From contig PARB01000030.1 of assembly GCA_002709505.1 (NCBI GenBank), forward strand, positions 18,907 to 82,906: 64,000 bases of DNA. The letters run 5' to 3'. This DNA is from Paracoccaceae bacterium. GTDB taxonomy: Bacteria > Pseudomonadota > Alphaproteobacteria > Rhizobiales > Stappiaceae. Both the position numbers and the translations under genes were made by a program. The notes under the pieces are model-generated. The model worked only from the letters and a program-made list of their open reading frames with translations, ran no database searches and was not told where the DNA came from. Positions 33,756 through 43,189 of this stretch are shown here, piece after piece (position 1 is the first letter of the stretch; each line of letters begins with the position of its first letter).

Positions 33756-34133
33756 ATGACGATTCGCTTTTCCAAAGGCGCGACTGCTGCCGTGCTCGCC
33801 GCCAGCCTCGCGCTCGCTGCCTGCAGCCCGTCCGGCAATGTGGCCGGCGGCGGCGGCATCATCGAGACCGCGCTATTCAGCCCCACCTACAACGACGACT
33901 ATGTGCCGCAGACCTATGGCAGCCGCTACGACTGCCGCGCGATGACGGCGCAATATGGCGCGGCCAACGTCTGGCGCGGCCTTGTCGGCGGCCGCAAGCA
34001 GGTCGACTTCAAGACCCGGCCCTATTCGCGCGAAGGCTGCTTCCAGAGCGAGGCCGAGTGTCAGGCGTTCCTGACCTATGTCTCCAGCTTTCTGCTGCAG
34101 ACCTTCACCCGCGAGTGCCGCCTCGGCGCCTGA
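33756..34133 (+). CDS. Small predicted lipoprotein
   Basis: Predicted lipoprotein of 125 residues. The signal ends in the lipobox LALAACSPS (Cys near residue 22). The mature part carries four more Cys (SRYDCRAMTAQYGAANVWRG; REGCFQSEAECQAF; RECRLGA) and the Cys spacing suggests two disulfides. I do not recognise the family; similar small Cys proteins are frequent in Hyphomicrobiales. AGAGG precedes the ATG. A bidirectional terminator separates it from the convergent sodB. Confidence 0.65.
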   Translation: MTIRFSKGATAAVLAASLALAACSPSGNVAGGGGIIETALFSPTYNDDYVPQTYGSRYDCRAMTAQYGAANVWRGLVGGRKQVDFKTRPYSREGCFQSEAECQAFLTYVSSFLLQTFTRECRLGA

Positions 34134-34164
34134 CGCGATACAAACCGTTTCCAGCGCATACAAA

Positions 34165-34193
34165 AAAGGCGGGCGATGAAATCGCCCGCCTTT
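34165..34193. terminator. Bidirectional terminator between lipoprotein gene and sodB
   Basis: AAAGGCGGGCGAT-gaa-ATCGCCCGCCTTT, perfect 13-base arms with A-run before and T-run after, so it works on both strands for the two convergent genes. Confidence 0.88.
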
Positions 34194-34231
34194 CGTCTGT
34201 CCGGCCGGAGCCGGAGGTCGTCAAACCGGTA

Positions 34232-34831
34232 TCAGGACGCGGCCTGGAACAGCTCGTCGACGTAGTCCCAGTTGACCAGGTTGTCGACGAAGGCTTCCAG
34301 ATACTTCGGCCGCGCGTTGCGGTAGTCGATGTAGTAGGAGTGCTCCCACACGTCGACGCCGAGCAGCGGCGTGGCGCCGTGCACCAGCGGGTTCTCGCCG
34401 TTCGGGGTCTTCATGATGACGAGCTTGCCGTCCTTCATGGCAAGCCAGGCCCAGCCGGAGCCGAACTGCGTCGTGCCGGCGGCGATGAAATCGGCGCGGA
34501 ACTTGTCGTAGCCGCCGAGGTCGGCGTCGATCTTGGCTGCCAGACCGCCGGGAAGCGACGTGCCGCCGCCATTCGGCTTCATCCAGTTCCAGAAATGCAG
34601 GTGGTTGAAATGCTGGCCCGCATTGTTGAACAGCCCGGCGTTCTTGCCGAAGCTCTCCTTGACGATCTCTTCCAGCGACTTGCCCTCGAGACCGGAATCC
34701 TTCAGCAGGTTGTTGCCGTTGGTGACATAGGCCTGATGGTGCTTGTCGTGGTGATACTCAAGCGTTTCGGCCGACATATAGGGCCCGAGCGCATCATAGG
34801 CGTAGGGAAGATCGGGAAGTTCGAAAGCCAT
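34232..34831 (-). CDS. sodB: Superoxide dismutase [Fe/Mn]
   Basis: Cytoplasmic superoxide dismutase of 199 residues, converting superoxide to peroxide and oxygen. Metal ligands are H27 (LEYHHDKHHQAYV), H77 (FNHLHFW), D160 and H164 (LLGVDVWEHSYYIDY). The FGSGWAWL segment is present, and the length is that of the Fe-type enzymes; Fe or cambialistic use is likely, but metal choice cannot be proved from sequence. GGAGG lies 8 bases upstream of the ATG at 34831. Confidence 0.94.
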   Translation of the reverse strand: MAFELPDLPYAYDALGPYMSAETLEYHHDKHHQAYVTNGNNLLKDSGLEGKSLEEIVKESFGKNAGLFNNAGQHFNHLHFWNWMKPNGGGTSLPGGLAAKIDADLGGYDKFRADFIAAGTTQFGSGWAWLAMKDGKLVIMKTPNGENPLVHGATPLLGVDVWEHSYYIDYRNARPKYLEAFVDNLVNWDYVDELFQAAS

Positions 34832-35170
34832 GTATTCGTCCTCCAAATGGGGGCGCCAAACGGCGTGAGACCAGGTCGCGGGCGATCGAGCGCAAACGCC
34901 TTGCCGGCACGACCCGGCCGGATGTTCGGGTTGGAAGCGGCGCGAAAGCTGCCCCGCTCCGCGACGAGCCGGCGACCGCCGCACCGCGCGATCGGCGCGG
35001 GTGGCGGTTACCGCTTGTCACACAAGGCAAAATAGGGATGCGACCGGCAATCGGCAACGCCTCATCCGGAAAAACCCGTGGATGCGGGCAGAACAGGGGC
35101 CGTCCCGGCGCGCGGGACGCCCGTCAGGCCCCGCGAGCCGCCCGGTCGGACGCCCCGCGAGGCCACAGGC
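34832..35170. other. Intergenic region upstream of sodB
   Basis: About 340 bases between sodB and the end of the DUF4332 gene, both on the minus strand. It holds the sodB promoter, and an inverted repeat CTTGT-cac-ACAAG at 35014-35026 that may be an operator. A stem GTCCC-ggcgcgc-GGGAC near 35101 may terminate the DUF4332 transcript. No gene or RNA was seen. Confidence 0.45.
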
Positions 35171-35578
35171 TCAATAGGTCATCATCGCCGGCAGCGCCTT
35201 GGCCTGCTCGACCCATTTCTCCACCGACGTCTCGCCCGGCACCTGGCGCACGAGTTTCTTTTCCTCGTTCACCTCTTTCATCTTGGCGGCGAGATTGGCG
35301 GCATTGCGGTGCTTCAGCTCCTTCACGGTGTCGACACCGGCGGCTTCCAGAAGCTCGGAGTATTCCTCGCCGACACCATTGATGCGCATCAGGTCGGCCA
35401 TATTGGCCCACTTCAGGATGCGCGACGCCTCGATGCCCGTCTCCTCGGCCAGCGCCTTGCGCCCCTTCGGATCCTTGGCGCGCTCCAGATAGGCCTCGGT
35501 CGTGCGGATGCCGACCGCTTGCAGCTTTTCGGCATAGACCGGACCGATACCCTCAATCTCGTCAATGGAATACGACAT
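35171..35578 (-). CDS. DUF4332 helix-hairpin-helix protein
   Basis: Protein of 135 residues in the DUF4332 family. Two helix-hairpin-helix motifs are visible: [20 protein letters not shown] (about 5-24) and [20 protein letters not shown] (about 65-84). HhH pairs usually contact nucleic acid. Function unknown. The ATG at 35578 is preferred over 35584 because GGGGGAG is well spaced from it. It is 53 bases downstream of the DUF2267 gene, probably the same transcript. Confidence 0.82.
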   Translation of the reverse strand: MSYSIDEIEGIGPVYAEKLQAVGIRTTEAYLERAKDPKGRKALAEETGIEASRILKWANMADLMRINGVGEEYSELLEAAGVDTVKELKHRNAANLAAKMKEVNEEKKLVRQVPGETSVEKWVEQAKALPAMMTY

Positions 35579-35631
35579 CTGCATCTCCCCCTTTGGGCGG
35601 CCGGCACCGGCCAGCCTGCATGACACCCGCG

Positions 35632-36015
35632 CTAGAGAACCTGATTGAGCCCGGGAATGGAATTGACCACGTCGTCGACCGCCTCCGCACCGACCTGTTC
35701 GCGTGCGGCGTCCATCAGTTCGCGCGTGACGCTTTGCACCTGGGTCATGTCGAGACCGGCGCTGGTGAGTTCGTTGAGCGCCGCCATCGCGCCCATGCCG
35801 CCGCCGAGCATGCCGCCAAGGCCGCCGAGGAAGCCCCGTCCGCCGCCATCGGACTCGATCACGTCCTCCGCGCCGGGCAAGGCCGCCAGGATCTGCTGGA
35901 CCTGCTCGGACGGCCCCTCGCGATTGAGAAAACTGAGGATGATCGTGATCGCCTGGCGGGCGACGTCCTCGCCAATACCGGCAGCCCTTGCAATCCGGCC
36001 GACAAGCTCTTCCAT
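35632..36015 (-). CDS. DUF2267 family protein
   Basis: Protein of 127 residues. The N-terminal helices [20 protein letters not shown] and [20 protein letters not shown] match DUF2267-type proteins. A Gly-rich linker follows ([14 protein letters not shown]), then [20 protein letters not shown] and [12 protein letters not shown], seen in many alphaproteobacterial members. Function unknown. It heads a two-gene unit with DUF4332 and is divergent from the HerA-like ATPase gene. Confidence 0.75.
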   Translation of the reverse strand: MEELVGRIARAAGIGEDVARQAITIILSFLNREGPSEQVQQILAALPGAEDVIESDGGGRGFLGGLGGMLGGGMGAMAALNELTSAGLDMTQVQSVTRELMDAAREQVGAEAVDDVVNSIPGLNQVL

Positions 36016-36171
36016 GCGCCCCCTCCAGAATCAAAATCCAACGTGTTCGTATCTGACACCACAGTTCCCGCGACGACAACCGCTATACAGCGCTCACCGT
36101 GCGGGTTACATGACGACGGACAGCAAATTGATGCCGTCAGGTGCGAGACAGGCAAAGCGGGAGACGGGCGG

Positions 36172-37725
36172 GTGCTTGCAGACGACAGGATCTTCATCGG
36201 CGGTTCCACCAAGGCGGAATATCTCCACCTCAAGCTCGCCAACCGGCACGGCCTGATCACGGGTGCGACCGGCACCGGCAAGACGGTCTCGCTCCAGATC
36301 CTCGCCGAGGGCTTTTCCAATGCCGGCGTCCCGGTGTTTTGCGCCGACGTGAAAGGCGATCTCTCCGGCATCGCCGCCGCCGGCGTCGAGAAGGATTTCC
36401 TGGAAAAGCGCGCCGACCAGATCGGCTTTGCCGACGACTATGTCTACGAGGGCTTCCCGACGCTGTTCTGGGACCTCTTCGGCGAAAAGGGCCACCCGAT
36501 CCGCACCACCGTGTCGGAGATGGGGCCGCTGCTCTTGGCCCGCCTGCTCGACCTCAATCCCACGCAGGAGGGCGTTCTCAACGTCGCCTTCGAGCTGGCC
36601 GACGACGAGGGCCTGCTGCTGCTGGATCTCAAGGACCTGCAGTCGCTGCTCGCCCATGTTGCCGAGCGCGCCTCCGAACTCTCGCGCGTCTACGGCAATG
36701 TCTCCAAGGCTTCCGTCGGCGCGATCCAGCGCCAGCTGCTCGTGCTGGACCGCCAGGGCGGAGACGCCTTCTTCGGCGAACCGGCCCTCGACATCCGCGA
36801 CATGATGCGCACCACCCGCGACGGGCGCGGCATCGTCTCCGTGCTCGCCGCAGACAAGCTGATGAGCTCGCCCCGGCTCTACGCCACCTTCCTGCTCTGG
36901 CTGCTGTCGGAGCTCTTCGAGGAGCTTCCCGAGGTCGGAGACCCGGAGCGGCCGCGGCTGGTGTTCTTCTTCGACGAGGCGCATCTCCTGTTCGACGAGG
37001 CGCCCAAGGTGCTGGTGGAAAAGGTGGAACAGGTGGTGCGCCTGATCCGCTCCAAGGGCGTCGGCGTCTATTTCGTGACCCAGAACCCGCTCGACGTGCC
37101 GGACGAGGTGCTGGCCCAGCTCGGCAACCGGGTGCAGCACGCGCTGCGCGCCTTCACCCCGCGCGAGCAAAAGGCCGTGCGCGCGGCGGCCGAGACCTTC
37201 CGCCCGAACCCGGATCTCGACACCGAACAGGTGATCATGGAGCTTGGCGTCGGCGAGGCGCTGGTCTCCACGCTGGAGAAGAAGGGCGTCCCCTCGGTCG
37301 TGCAGCGCACGCTGATCCGCCCGCCCTCCTCCCGCCTCGGCCCGCTGGAGGACGGTGAACGCCGCGAGATCGTCGCCGCCAGCCCGCTTGCCGGGATCTA
37401 CGAGCGCATCGAGGACCGCGACTCGGCCTTCGAGGTGCTCAAGCGCCGGGCGGAGGAAGCCGCCCTGATGGAAGCGCGCCAGCTGGAGCGCGAAGCCGAA
37501 GAGGATCGCCGGCGCGGCGAACCGCGGCGCACGCGCTCGGGGTTCGAGCTGCCCGACTTCGGCCGCGACGACCGCCCCAAGACCCGCCGGCGGACGACCA
37601 CCCGCCGCTCGCGAAGCGACAGCGTGGTGGAAACGGCGGCGAAATCCGTCGCCCGCTCGCTCGGCTCCGCACTCGGGCGCGCCCTGGTGCGCGGAATCAT
37701 GGGGTCGTGGAAACGGGGCTTCTGA
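36172..37725 (+). CDS. HerA-like ATPase, DUF853/YjgR family
   Basis: P-loop ATPase of 517 residues in the DUF853 (helicase HerA-like, YjgR) family. Walker A is [19 protein letters not shown] (about residues 22-40) and Walker [17 protein letters not shown] (about 265). The phrases [15 protein letters not shown], [19 protein letters not shown] and [20 protein letters not shown] are family hallmarks. The C-terminal 60 residues are basic and Arg-rich. GTG at 36172 is chosen because GGGAG lies upstream and the family begins [12 protein letters not shown]; the frame continues upstream without coding features. Biological role unknown. Confidence 0.85.
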   Translation: MLADDRIFIGGSTKAEYLHLKLANRHGLITGATGTGKTVSLQILAEGFSNAGVPVFCADVKGDLSGIAAAGVEKDFLEKRADQIGFADDYVYEGFPTLFWDLFGEKGHPIRTTVSEMGPLLLARLLDLNPTQEGVLNVAFELADDEGLLLLDLKDLQSLLAHVAERASELSRVYGNVSKASVGAIQRQLLVLDRQGGDAFFGEPALDIRDMMRTTRDGRGIVSVLAADKLMSSPRLYATFLLWLLSELFEELPEVGDPERPRLVFFFDEAHLLFDEAPKVLVEKVEQVVRLIRSKGVGVYFVTQNPLDVPDEVLAQLGNRVQHALRAFTPREQKAVRAAAETFRPNPDLDTEQVIMELGVGEALVSTLEKKGVPSVVQRTLIRPPSSRLGPLEDGERREIVAASPLAGIYERIEDRDSAFEVLKRRAEEAALMEARQLEREAEEDRRRGEPRRTRSGFELPDFGRDDRPKTRRRTTTRRSRSDSVVETAAKSVARSLGSALGRALVRGIMGSWKRGF

Positions 37726-38071
37726 GGTCGCGATTCCCCTGTGAGCGTCTGACCGGGTCCACCGGCTCGGCGCACCGGCGCCGCCCGCGGCGAAACCTCC
37801 CGTCGCGGGGACGCGGCGGCAAGCCCACAGGCGCCGGAAAACGGCCACATTTATAATCCTGAGGAATTGACTCCAGTTTTATTGCGATTTATGCCGAGGC
37901 CATGACCCCCGGCGCGACCGCCGGCGGCAAACATCCGCGGCGCCCGACCCAGCCCATCCGCAAGGCCCGGCCCGCTCCCACGACATCAAGGAGAGATTGC
38001 GCGCGGGCGCCGCGCCACGGCGGAGCTGTGCCCGCTGCGGCACGCGCATGCCCGGCGCCGACCGGCACGCC
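37726..38071. other. Intergenic leader of the inverse autotransporter gene
   Basis: About 346 bases. A Lys-poor GC-rich first half is followed by an AT-rich patch (37850-37895) with a promoter-like pair (separate entry). An AAGGAG box at 37988 sits just before an in-frame TTG at 37997, an alternative start for the next gene. Confidence 0.5.
37867..37895 (+). promoter_or_regulatory. Putative sigma-70-type promoter
   Basis: TTGACT (37867-37872), a 17-base spacer, then TATGCC (37890-37895), within the only AT-rich patch of the leader. The -35 is good, the -10 weak. Confidence 0.4.
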
Positions 38072-40219
38072 ATGACCAACACCCGCACCCTCTTGCTCTG
38101 CGCCACCGCCCTTTGCGCCACGCTCGCCCCCTCGCTTCCCGCGCTCGCCGAAGACGCGCCCCTTTGGGGGCCGCATCTGGAGGTCGGCGGCAAGGTCGGC
38201 ACGAAAACGGATGTCGGCGAGACGACGCTCTTCGTGCCGCTGTTCCAGACGTTCGACCGGCTGATCTACACCGACATTCGCGGCAGTTTCGGCTCGCCCG
38301 GATCGCAGGAATTCAACGCCGGTCTCGGCGTTCGCCAGATCATCGACAACCGCTGGATCGTCGGCGCCTACGGGTTCCTCGACTACCGTCGCTCACAGCA
38401 CAACAACCATTTCACGCAAGTGACCCTCGGCGCGGAAGCCATGAGCGAGCGTCTCGGCCTCAGCGCAAATGTCTATCTGCCGTTCGGCAAGACCGTGCAT
38501 CAGGCCGCCGCGCATGATGCGGCAAGCGTCGGCGACGCCTCGATCACCGTGCGCGGCGGCGAGGAACGCGCGATGCGGGGCGTTGACGCGGAAGCCAGCG
38601 TCCTGACCGGCCTCAGCCTCCTGGGCGACGGCAGCGACGCGCTGTGGCTCCATGGCGGCGGCTACGCCTTCTGGGAGGACAAGGCCGATACGGTCTGGGG
38701 TCCGCGCGTGCGCGCCGAATACCGCGTCGACGACGTCCTTTTTGCGGGAAGCCGCGTCAGCCTCATCGCCGAATACCAGTATGACGAACCGCGCGGGTCG
38801 CAAGGCTTCCTCGGAGCGCGGCTCAGGCTGCCGCTGCAGCGCGTCGACGATGACGGTAGCTCCCGCCTTACCCCCCTGCAGAAGCGCATGACCGAAACCG
38901 TCACCCGCGATGTCGACATCGTCGCCCAGGCCGGCGCCTTCGGCCGGGCGGTCACCGGCATCGACGCGGCGACCGGCAATGCGCTCGACGATCTCGCGAT
39001 CATCGATCCGGCCGCCGGCGACCTCGCCCAGCAGATCGACGCGGCCGGCAGCAGCCGACAGGTGTTCATCAACGGATCGGGCGGCGAGATCGCCATCGAC
39101 GACACGATCCGCCTCACCGCCAACCAGCGCGTCGCCGGTGCGTTCAATGTGCGCAACCCGCTCACCGGCCGGGTGATGCGGGTCGGCGACACACGGCTGC
39201 ACGGGACCGATGCGTCGCGTGATCTCTTCGCGATGGCCGACGATACCGCACTGTCCGGCCTGAGCCTCACCGGCGGACGGCACGCGGTCACCTCCGACGG
39301 CGCCGACCGCGTCGCGCTCGCGGATCTTTCGATTTCGGGCGTCGCCGGGGCGGGCATCAACTTCGAGAACGGCACTGGTCTGTCGGTGGCGCGCGTCGCG
39401 CTCTCCGACATCAGTTTCGAGGGCGCCAACGGCTTCAGCAACTTCGATCCGACGGCAACGCTCAGCGGTGTCGGCGTGCGTCTCAACCGGGCGAGCGACG
39501 TGACGATCAAGGCGGTCACCGCCGCCCGGGTGGGCATGGGCCTCTTCGCCAATGTCTCGCAGGACCTGACGCTAAGCGACATCGACATCTCCAACACCGC
39601 CAAGGAAGGCTTTGTCTTCCACTATGTCCATGGCGCGACGCTTGATCGGGTGAACGTTGCGCAGACGACGGCCGACGGCGCCGCCTTCGTCGCGTCGGGC
39701 GACATCGCCTACCGCAACTCGACGCTCTCCGGGCTGGGCGCGCTGCCCAACATCGGCAAGCGCAGCGGCATCAACATCTCCGCCTACAGCGGCGACGGCT
39801 CGATTATCGTCGGGGCGGAATCGAACACCGGCTATGACTTCGAGAACCTGACGATCTCCGGCGCCAGCAACAGCGGCATGATGATCATGGGCATTCGCGA
39901 CTCACGCTTTGCCGACATCAAGATCTCCGACGTCGACATCATCGGCATCCAGCTCATGCAGATGCTCACCCCCTCGGACAACATCGCCTTCGACACCGTT
40001 TCAATCGACGGCGCGGGACGCGCCGGCTTCTGGATGATGGGCGATTTCGCAAACCTCACCGGGACCGTCGCCGTCAGCGGAACCCCGGCACCCTGCGGCC
40101 GCTCGCCCTACATGCCGACAACGCTGACGCAACCCGGCGGCGGCACGCTTGCAATCAACGGCGCGACCCTCGCCCCCGGAGACGTCGCGACCACCTGCGC
40201 TGCGGTCGCGAACTTCTAG
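38072..40219 (+). CDS. Inverse autotransporter with beta-helix passenger
   Basis: Outer-membrane protein of 715 residues. A signal peptide (LLLCATALCATLAPSLPALA-EDA) is followed by an intimin/invasin-type beta-barrel (about 30-270): WGPHLEVGGKVGTKTDVGET, TDIRGSFGSPGSQEFNAGLG, WIVGAYGFLDYRRSQHNNHF and LGAEAMSERLGLSANVYLPF. A Q-rich linker then leads to a right-handed parallel beta-helix (about 330-690) with repeated LTLSDIDISNTAKEGFVF- and NLTISGASNSGMMIMGI-type rungs. Inverse autotransporters place the N-terminal barrel in the outer membrane and export the C-terminal passenger; a beta-helix often binds or cleaves polysaccharide, but no catalytic residues are visible. TTG at 37997, with AAGGAG, would add 25 residues before the signal. 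No LysM is seen. A terminator follows. Confidence 0.82.
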   Translation: MTNTRTLLLCATALCATLAPSLPALAEDAPLWGPHLEVGGKVGTKTDVGETTLFVPLFQTFDRLIYTDIRGSFGSPGSQEFNAGLGVRQIIDNRWIVGAYGFLDYRRSQHNNHFTQVTLGAEAMSERLGLSANVYLPFGKTVHQAAAHDAASVGDASITVRGGEERAMRGVDAEASVLTGLSLLGDGSDALWLHGGGYAFWEDKADTVWGPRVRAEYRVDDVLFAGSRVSLIAEYQYDEPRGSQGFLGARLRLPLQRVDDDGSSRLTPLQKRMTETVTRDVDIVAQAGAFGRAVTGIDAATGNALDDLAIIDPAAGDLAQQIDAAGSSRQVFINGSGGEIAIDDTIRLTANQRVAGAFNVRNPLTGRVMRVGDTRLHGTDASRDLFAMADDTALSGLSLTGGRHAVTSDGADRVALADLSISGVAGAGINFENGTGLSVARVALSDISFEGANGFSNFDPTATLSGVGVRLNRASDVTIKAVTAARVGMGLFANVSQDLTLSDIDISNTAKEGFVFHYVHGATLDRVNVAQTTADGAAFVASGDIAYRNSTLSGLGALPNIGKRSGINISAYSGDGSIIVGAESNTGYDFENLTISGASNSGMMIMGIRDSRFADIKISDVDIIGIQLMQMLTPSDNIAFDTVSIDGAGRAGFWMMGDFANLTGTVAVSGTPAPCGRSPYMPTTLTQPGGGTLAINGATLAPGDVATTCAAVANF

Positions 40220-40243
40220 ACGGGAACGCGCATTCCGAAACCG

Positions 40244-40272
40244 GCCGGCGGGGGAGGAACCCTCCCGCCGGC
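40244..40272 (+). terminator. Terminator of the inverse autotransporter gene
   Basis: GCCGGCGGG..GAGG-aac-CCTC..CCGCCGGC, a long GC stem with a small bulge, followed by TCTCGGTGTTTTC. It lies 25 bases after the stop. Confidence 0.6.
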
Positions 40273-40436
40273 TCTCGGTGTTTTCACCGCGCCTGCCTTC
40301 AGAGGCCGGGATATGCATATCGACAGCCCCCTCCCCTTGCCACGTCCTGCGTTCTGGCGCAGTGTTGCGGTCCCCGATTTGGCGTCTGGCACGGGTTTCC
40401 CGGCGCGGCGCAATCCTTTCATACCGGAGCAGTTTC

Positions 40437-41828
40437 ATGTCCCAACTCGACCGGGTCCTGTCGCGCATTGACGCCGATTTCGACGCCTCGTTGTCCCGCC
40501 TGTTCGACCTGTTGAAGATCAAGAGCATTTCAACCGACCCGGCGTTCAAGGGCGACTGCCGCGCCGCCGCCGACTGGCTGGCGCGCGAACTGACCGGGAT
40601 CGGCATTGCCGCAACCGTGCGCGACACCGACGGCCATCCGATGGTGGTCGGTCACAAGACCGACACGGACAAGCCCGGCCCGCATGTGCTGTTCTACGGC
40701 CACTACGACGTGCAGCCCGTCGACCCGCTCGACCTTTGGGAATGCGATCCATTCGAGCCGCGCGTCGTCACCCGCGAGGACGGCAGCAAGATCATCGTCG
40801 CGCGGGGTGCTGCCGACGACAAGGGCCAGCTGATGACCTTCGTGGAGGCCGCGCGCGCCTGGATCGCGGAGACCGGCGGGCTGCCGGTCAGCGTCTCGGT
40901 GCTGCTGGAGGGCGAGGAGGAAAGCGGCTCGCCGTCGCTGCATCCCTTCCTGGAGGCCAATCAGGACGAACTCTCCTGCGATCTGGCGCTTGTCTGCGAC
41001 ACCGGCATGTGGGACCGCGAGACGCCGGCGATCACCACCATGCTGCGCGGGCTCGTCGGCGAGCAGATCACCATCACCGCCGCCGACCGCGACCTGCATT
41101 CGGGCATGTACGGGGGCGCCGCGCGCAATCCGATCCATGTGCTGAGCGACATCATCGCCGGACTGCACGATGAAAACGGCAAGGTGACGCTGCCGCATTT
41201 CTATGACGGCGTGATCGACATGCCGGAGGACGTCACCGCGCTGTGGGACAAGCTCGGCTTCGATCACGAGGCGTTCCTGGGCGGCGTCAACCTCAAGCAT
41301 CCGGCAGGCGAGGCCGACCGCAGCGCGCTGGAGCACATCTGGACGCGGCCGACCTGCGAGATCAACGGCATCTGGGGCGGATATACCGGCGCCGGCTTCA
41401 AGACCGTGATCCCCTCGCAGGCGCATGCCAAGATTTCCTTCCGCCTGGTCGGCGATCAGGACCCCGACCAGATCCGCCTCGCCTTCCGCACCTATGTGCG
41501 CGAGCAGCTGCCGGACGACTGCGAGGTCACCTTCTCCAAGCACGGCGGCAGCCCGGCGCTCAGGCTTGATTTCGACAGCCCTGCGCTCGCCAAGGGCCGC
41601 AAGGCACTCTCCGAGGAATGGGGCAAGGAAGCCGCGCTGATCGGCTGCGGCGGCTCGATCCCCATCGTCGGCGACTTCAAGTCGATGCTCGGCATGGATT
41701 CCATGCTGATCGGCTTCGGCCTCGACGACGACAAGGTGCATTCGCCCAACGAGAAATACGAAATGTCGAGCTACCACAAGGGCATCCGCTCCTGGGCCCG
41801 CGTGCTCGACGCGCTTTCGCGGGACTGA
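40437..41828 (+). CDS. M20 family dipeptidase
   Basis: Zinc-dependent peptidase of 463 residues in the M20/M25/M40 family, like carnosinase-type dipeptidases. Metal-site motifs are YGHYDVQPVDP (His near 88), AADDKGQ (bridging Asp), LEGEEESGSPSL (Glu-Glu), CDTGMWD and the late HSPNEKYEM (His). The dimerisation domain lies in the middle (about 200-340). Substrate is likely a dipeptide, released in the cytoplasm. CGGAG lies 8 bases before the ATG. Confidence 0.9.
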   Translation: MSQLDRVLSRIDADFDASLSRLFDLLKIKSISTDPAFKGDCRAAADWLARELTGIGIAATVRDTDGHPMVVGHKTDTDKPGPHVLFYGHYDVQPVDPLDLWECDPFEPRVVTREDGSKIIVARGAADDKGQLMTFVEAARAWIAETGGLPVSVSVLLEGEEESGSPSLHPFLEANQDELSCDLALVCDTGMWDRETPAITTMLRGLVGEQITITAADRDLHSGMYGGAARNPIHVLSDIIAGLHDENGKVTLPHFYDGVIDMPEDVTALWDKLGFDHEAFLGGVNLKHPAGEADRSALEHIWTRPTCEINGIWGGYTGAGFKTVIPSQAHAKISFRLVGDQDPDQIRLAFRTYVREQLPDDCEVTFSKHGGSPALRLDFDSPALAKGRKALSEEWGKEAALIGCGGSIPIVGDFKSMLGMDSMLIGFGLDDDKVHSPNEKYEMSSYHKGIRSWARVLDALSRD

Positions 41829-41839
41829 CACAGACAGCG

Positions 41840-41865
41840 CCGCGGCCCGTGTGTTCGGGCCGCGG
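41840..41865. terminator. Hairpin between dipeptidase and LOG-family genes
   Basis: CCGCGGCCCG-tgtgtt-CGGGCCGCGG, perfect 10-base arms but no T-run. It may slow transcription or protect an mRNA end; a true terminator is uncertain. Confidence 0.4.
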
Positions 41866-41891
41866 TGCCCGACGACACGACGGGACATCCG

Positions 41892-42473
41892 ATGAAATCG
41901 ATTTGCGTCTTCTGCGGCTCCAGCATGGGCCGGCGGCCGGACTATGAAGAGGCAGCGGCCGAAACCGGACGCGCCATCGCGCGCAGCGGCCGGCGTCTCG
42001 TCTATGGCGGCGCCAAGGTCGGGCTGATGGGCGTTGTCGCCGATGCCGCCCTTGCCGAGGGCGGCGAGGTGATCGGCGTGCTGCCGGTCGCGCTGGAAAA
42101 GAAGGAACTGGCGCACGAAGGCCTGAGCGCCCTTCACGTCGTCTCCTCCATGCATGAGCGCAAGGCGATGATGGCCGACCTGTCGGACGGCTTCATCGCG
42201 CTTCCCGGCGGCGCCGGGACGATGGAGGAACTGTTCGAGATCTGGACCTGGGGCCAGCTCGGCTACCACCGCAAGCCCTGCGGCCTGCTGAATGTCTCGG
42301 GCTTCTACGACGGACTGCTCGCCTTCCTCGACCTGCAGCGCGACGAGGAGTTCGTGCGCCCGGAAATGCGGGCGATGGTGGCGGTGGAGGAAACCCCCGA
42401 CGCCCTGATCGCGGCCTTCGAGCGCTATCAGGCGCCGAAGACGCCGAAATGGATCAAGCGCAGCGAGACCTGA
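41892..42473 (+). CDS. LOG-family protein (TIGR00730, Rossmann fold)
   Basis: Protein of 193 residues in the TIGR00730/LOG family, whose studied members hydrolyse nucleoside 5'-monophosphates such as cytokinin ribotides. The two diagnostic motifs are present: the start CVFCGSSMGRRPDYEEAA, and the PGGAGTMEELFEIWTW nucleotide-binding/catalytic motif near residue 100. In bacteria without cytokinin biology the role is unclear. The ATG at 41892 gives the family N-terminus. It follows the dipeptidase gene on the same strand. Confidence 0.9.
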   Translation: MKSICVFCGSSMGRRPDYEEAAAETGRAIARSGRRLVYGGAKVGLMGVVADAALAEGGEVIGVLPVALEKKELAHEGLSALHVVSSMHERKAMMADLSDGFIALPGGAGTMEELFEIWTWGQLGYHRKPCGLLNVSGFYDGLLAFLDLQRDEEFVRPEMRAMVAVEETPDALIAAFERYQAPKTPKWIKRSET

Positions 42474-42508
42474 GACGGCGACCGGCGTTCACCGCCGCCG
42501 CGCGTCCC

Positions 42509-43189
42509 TCAGCTGAGCGCCAGCAGGCCATTGAGGTCGCTGAGCACCGCCGCCGGCGGCAGGTCGGTGTATTCATCCGCCGCGCCGGCCCGGTTCACCC
42601 AGACGGTGCGGAAGCCGAAGGCGGTGGCACCGGCAATGTCCCAGCGGTTCGACGACTGGAAGGACACGGCCTCCGGATAGACGCGGAAGTGGTTGGTGAC
42701 GATCTCGTAGACGTCCTGACGGGTCTTGTAGGTCTTCAGCAGGTCGGTGGAAAACACCTCGTCCAGCAGATCGTCGATGCCGGCAGCGCGCGCCGCCGAT
42801 TCCAGCATCGCCGGCGAGCCGTTGGACAGGATCGCGAGACGATGGCCGTCGTCCTTCAGGCGCTTCAGGACGGTGGGAACCTCCGGGTAGCAGTCGAGCT
42901 TCCAGTAGGCGTCGAGAAGACGCTGGCGAAGCTCCGCGTCGTTCTTTCCAACGATCGCCATCGCCGTGTCGAGCGCCTGTTCGGTCAGCGTCCAGAAATC
43001 GAGGTAGCGGTCCATCAGGGCGCGCGTCCAGGAGTATTCCAGCTGCTTGTCGCGCCACACCGACGACAGCCGCTGCGCCTCCGGCCCCAGGTCTCCGGCA
43101 TAGCGGCGCACCGCCGCGTGCACGTCGAAAAGCGTGCCATAGGCATCGAAGACGAAAGCGGAAACGGGCTTGGACGACGGATGCGACAT
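42509..43189 (-). CDS. Haloacid dehalogenase type II
   Basis: HAD-superfamily enzyme of 226 residues, type II haloacid dehalogenase, which hydrolyses L-2-haloacids. The nucleophile is D15 in FVFDAYGTLFDVHAA. Other conserved parts are ILSNGSPAMLESAA (motif 2), the Lys in LLKTYKTRQDVYE and the SSNRWDIAGATAFG motif 4. Real substrate is unknown; many such proteins act on metabolites. AGG lies 9 bases before the ATG. Convergent with the LOG gene, 35 bases between stops. Confidence 0.88.
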   Translation of the reverse strand: MSHPSSKPVSAFVFDAYGTLFDVHAAVRRYAGDLGPEAQRLSSVWRDKQLEYSWTRALMDRYLDFWTLTEQALDTAMAIVGKNDAELRQRLLDAYWKLDCYPEVPTVLKRLKDDGHRLAILSNGSPAMLESAARAAGIDDLLDEVFSTDLLKTYKTRQDVYEIVTNHFRVYPEAVSFQSSNRWDIAGATAFGFRTVWVNRAGAADEYTDLPPAAVLSDLNGLLALS

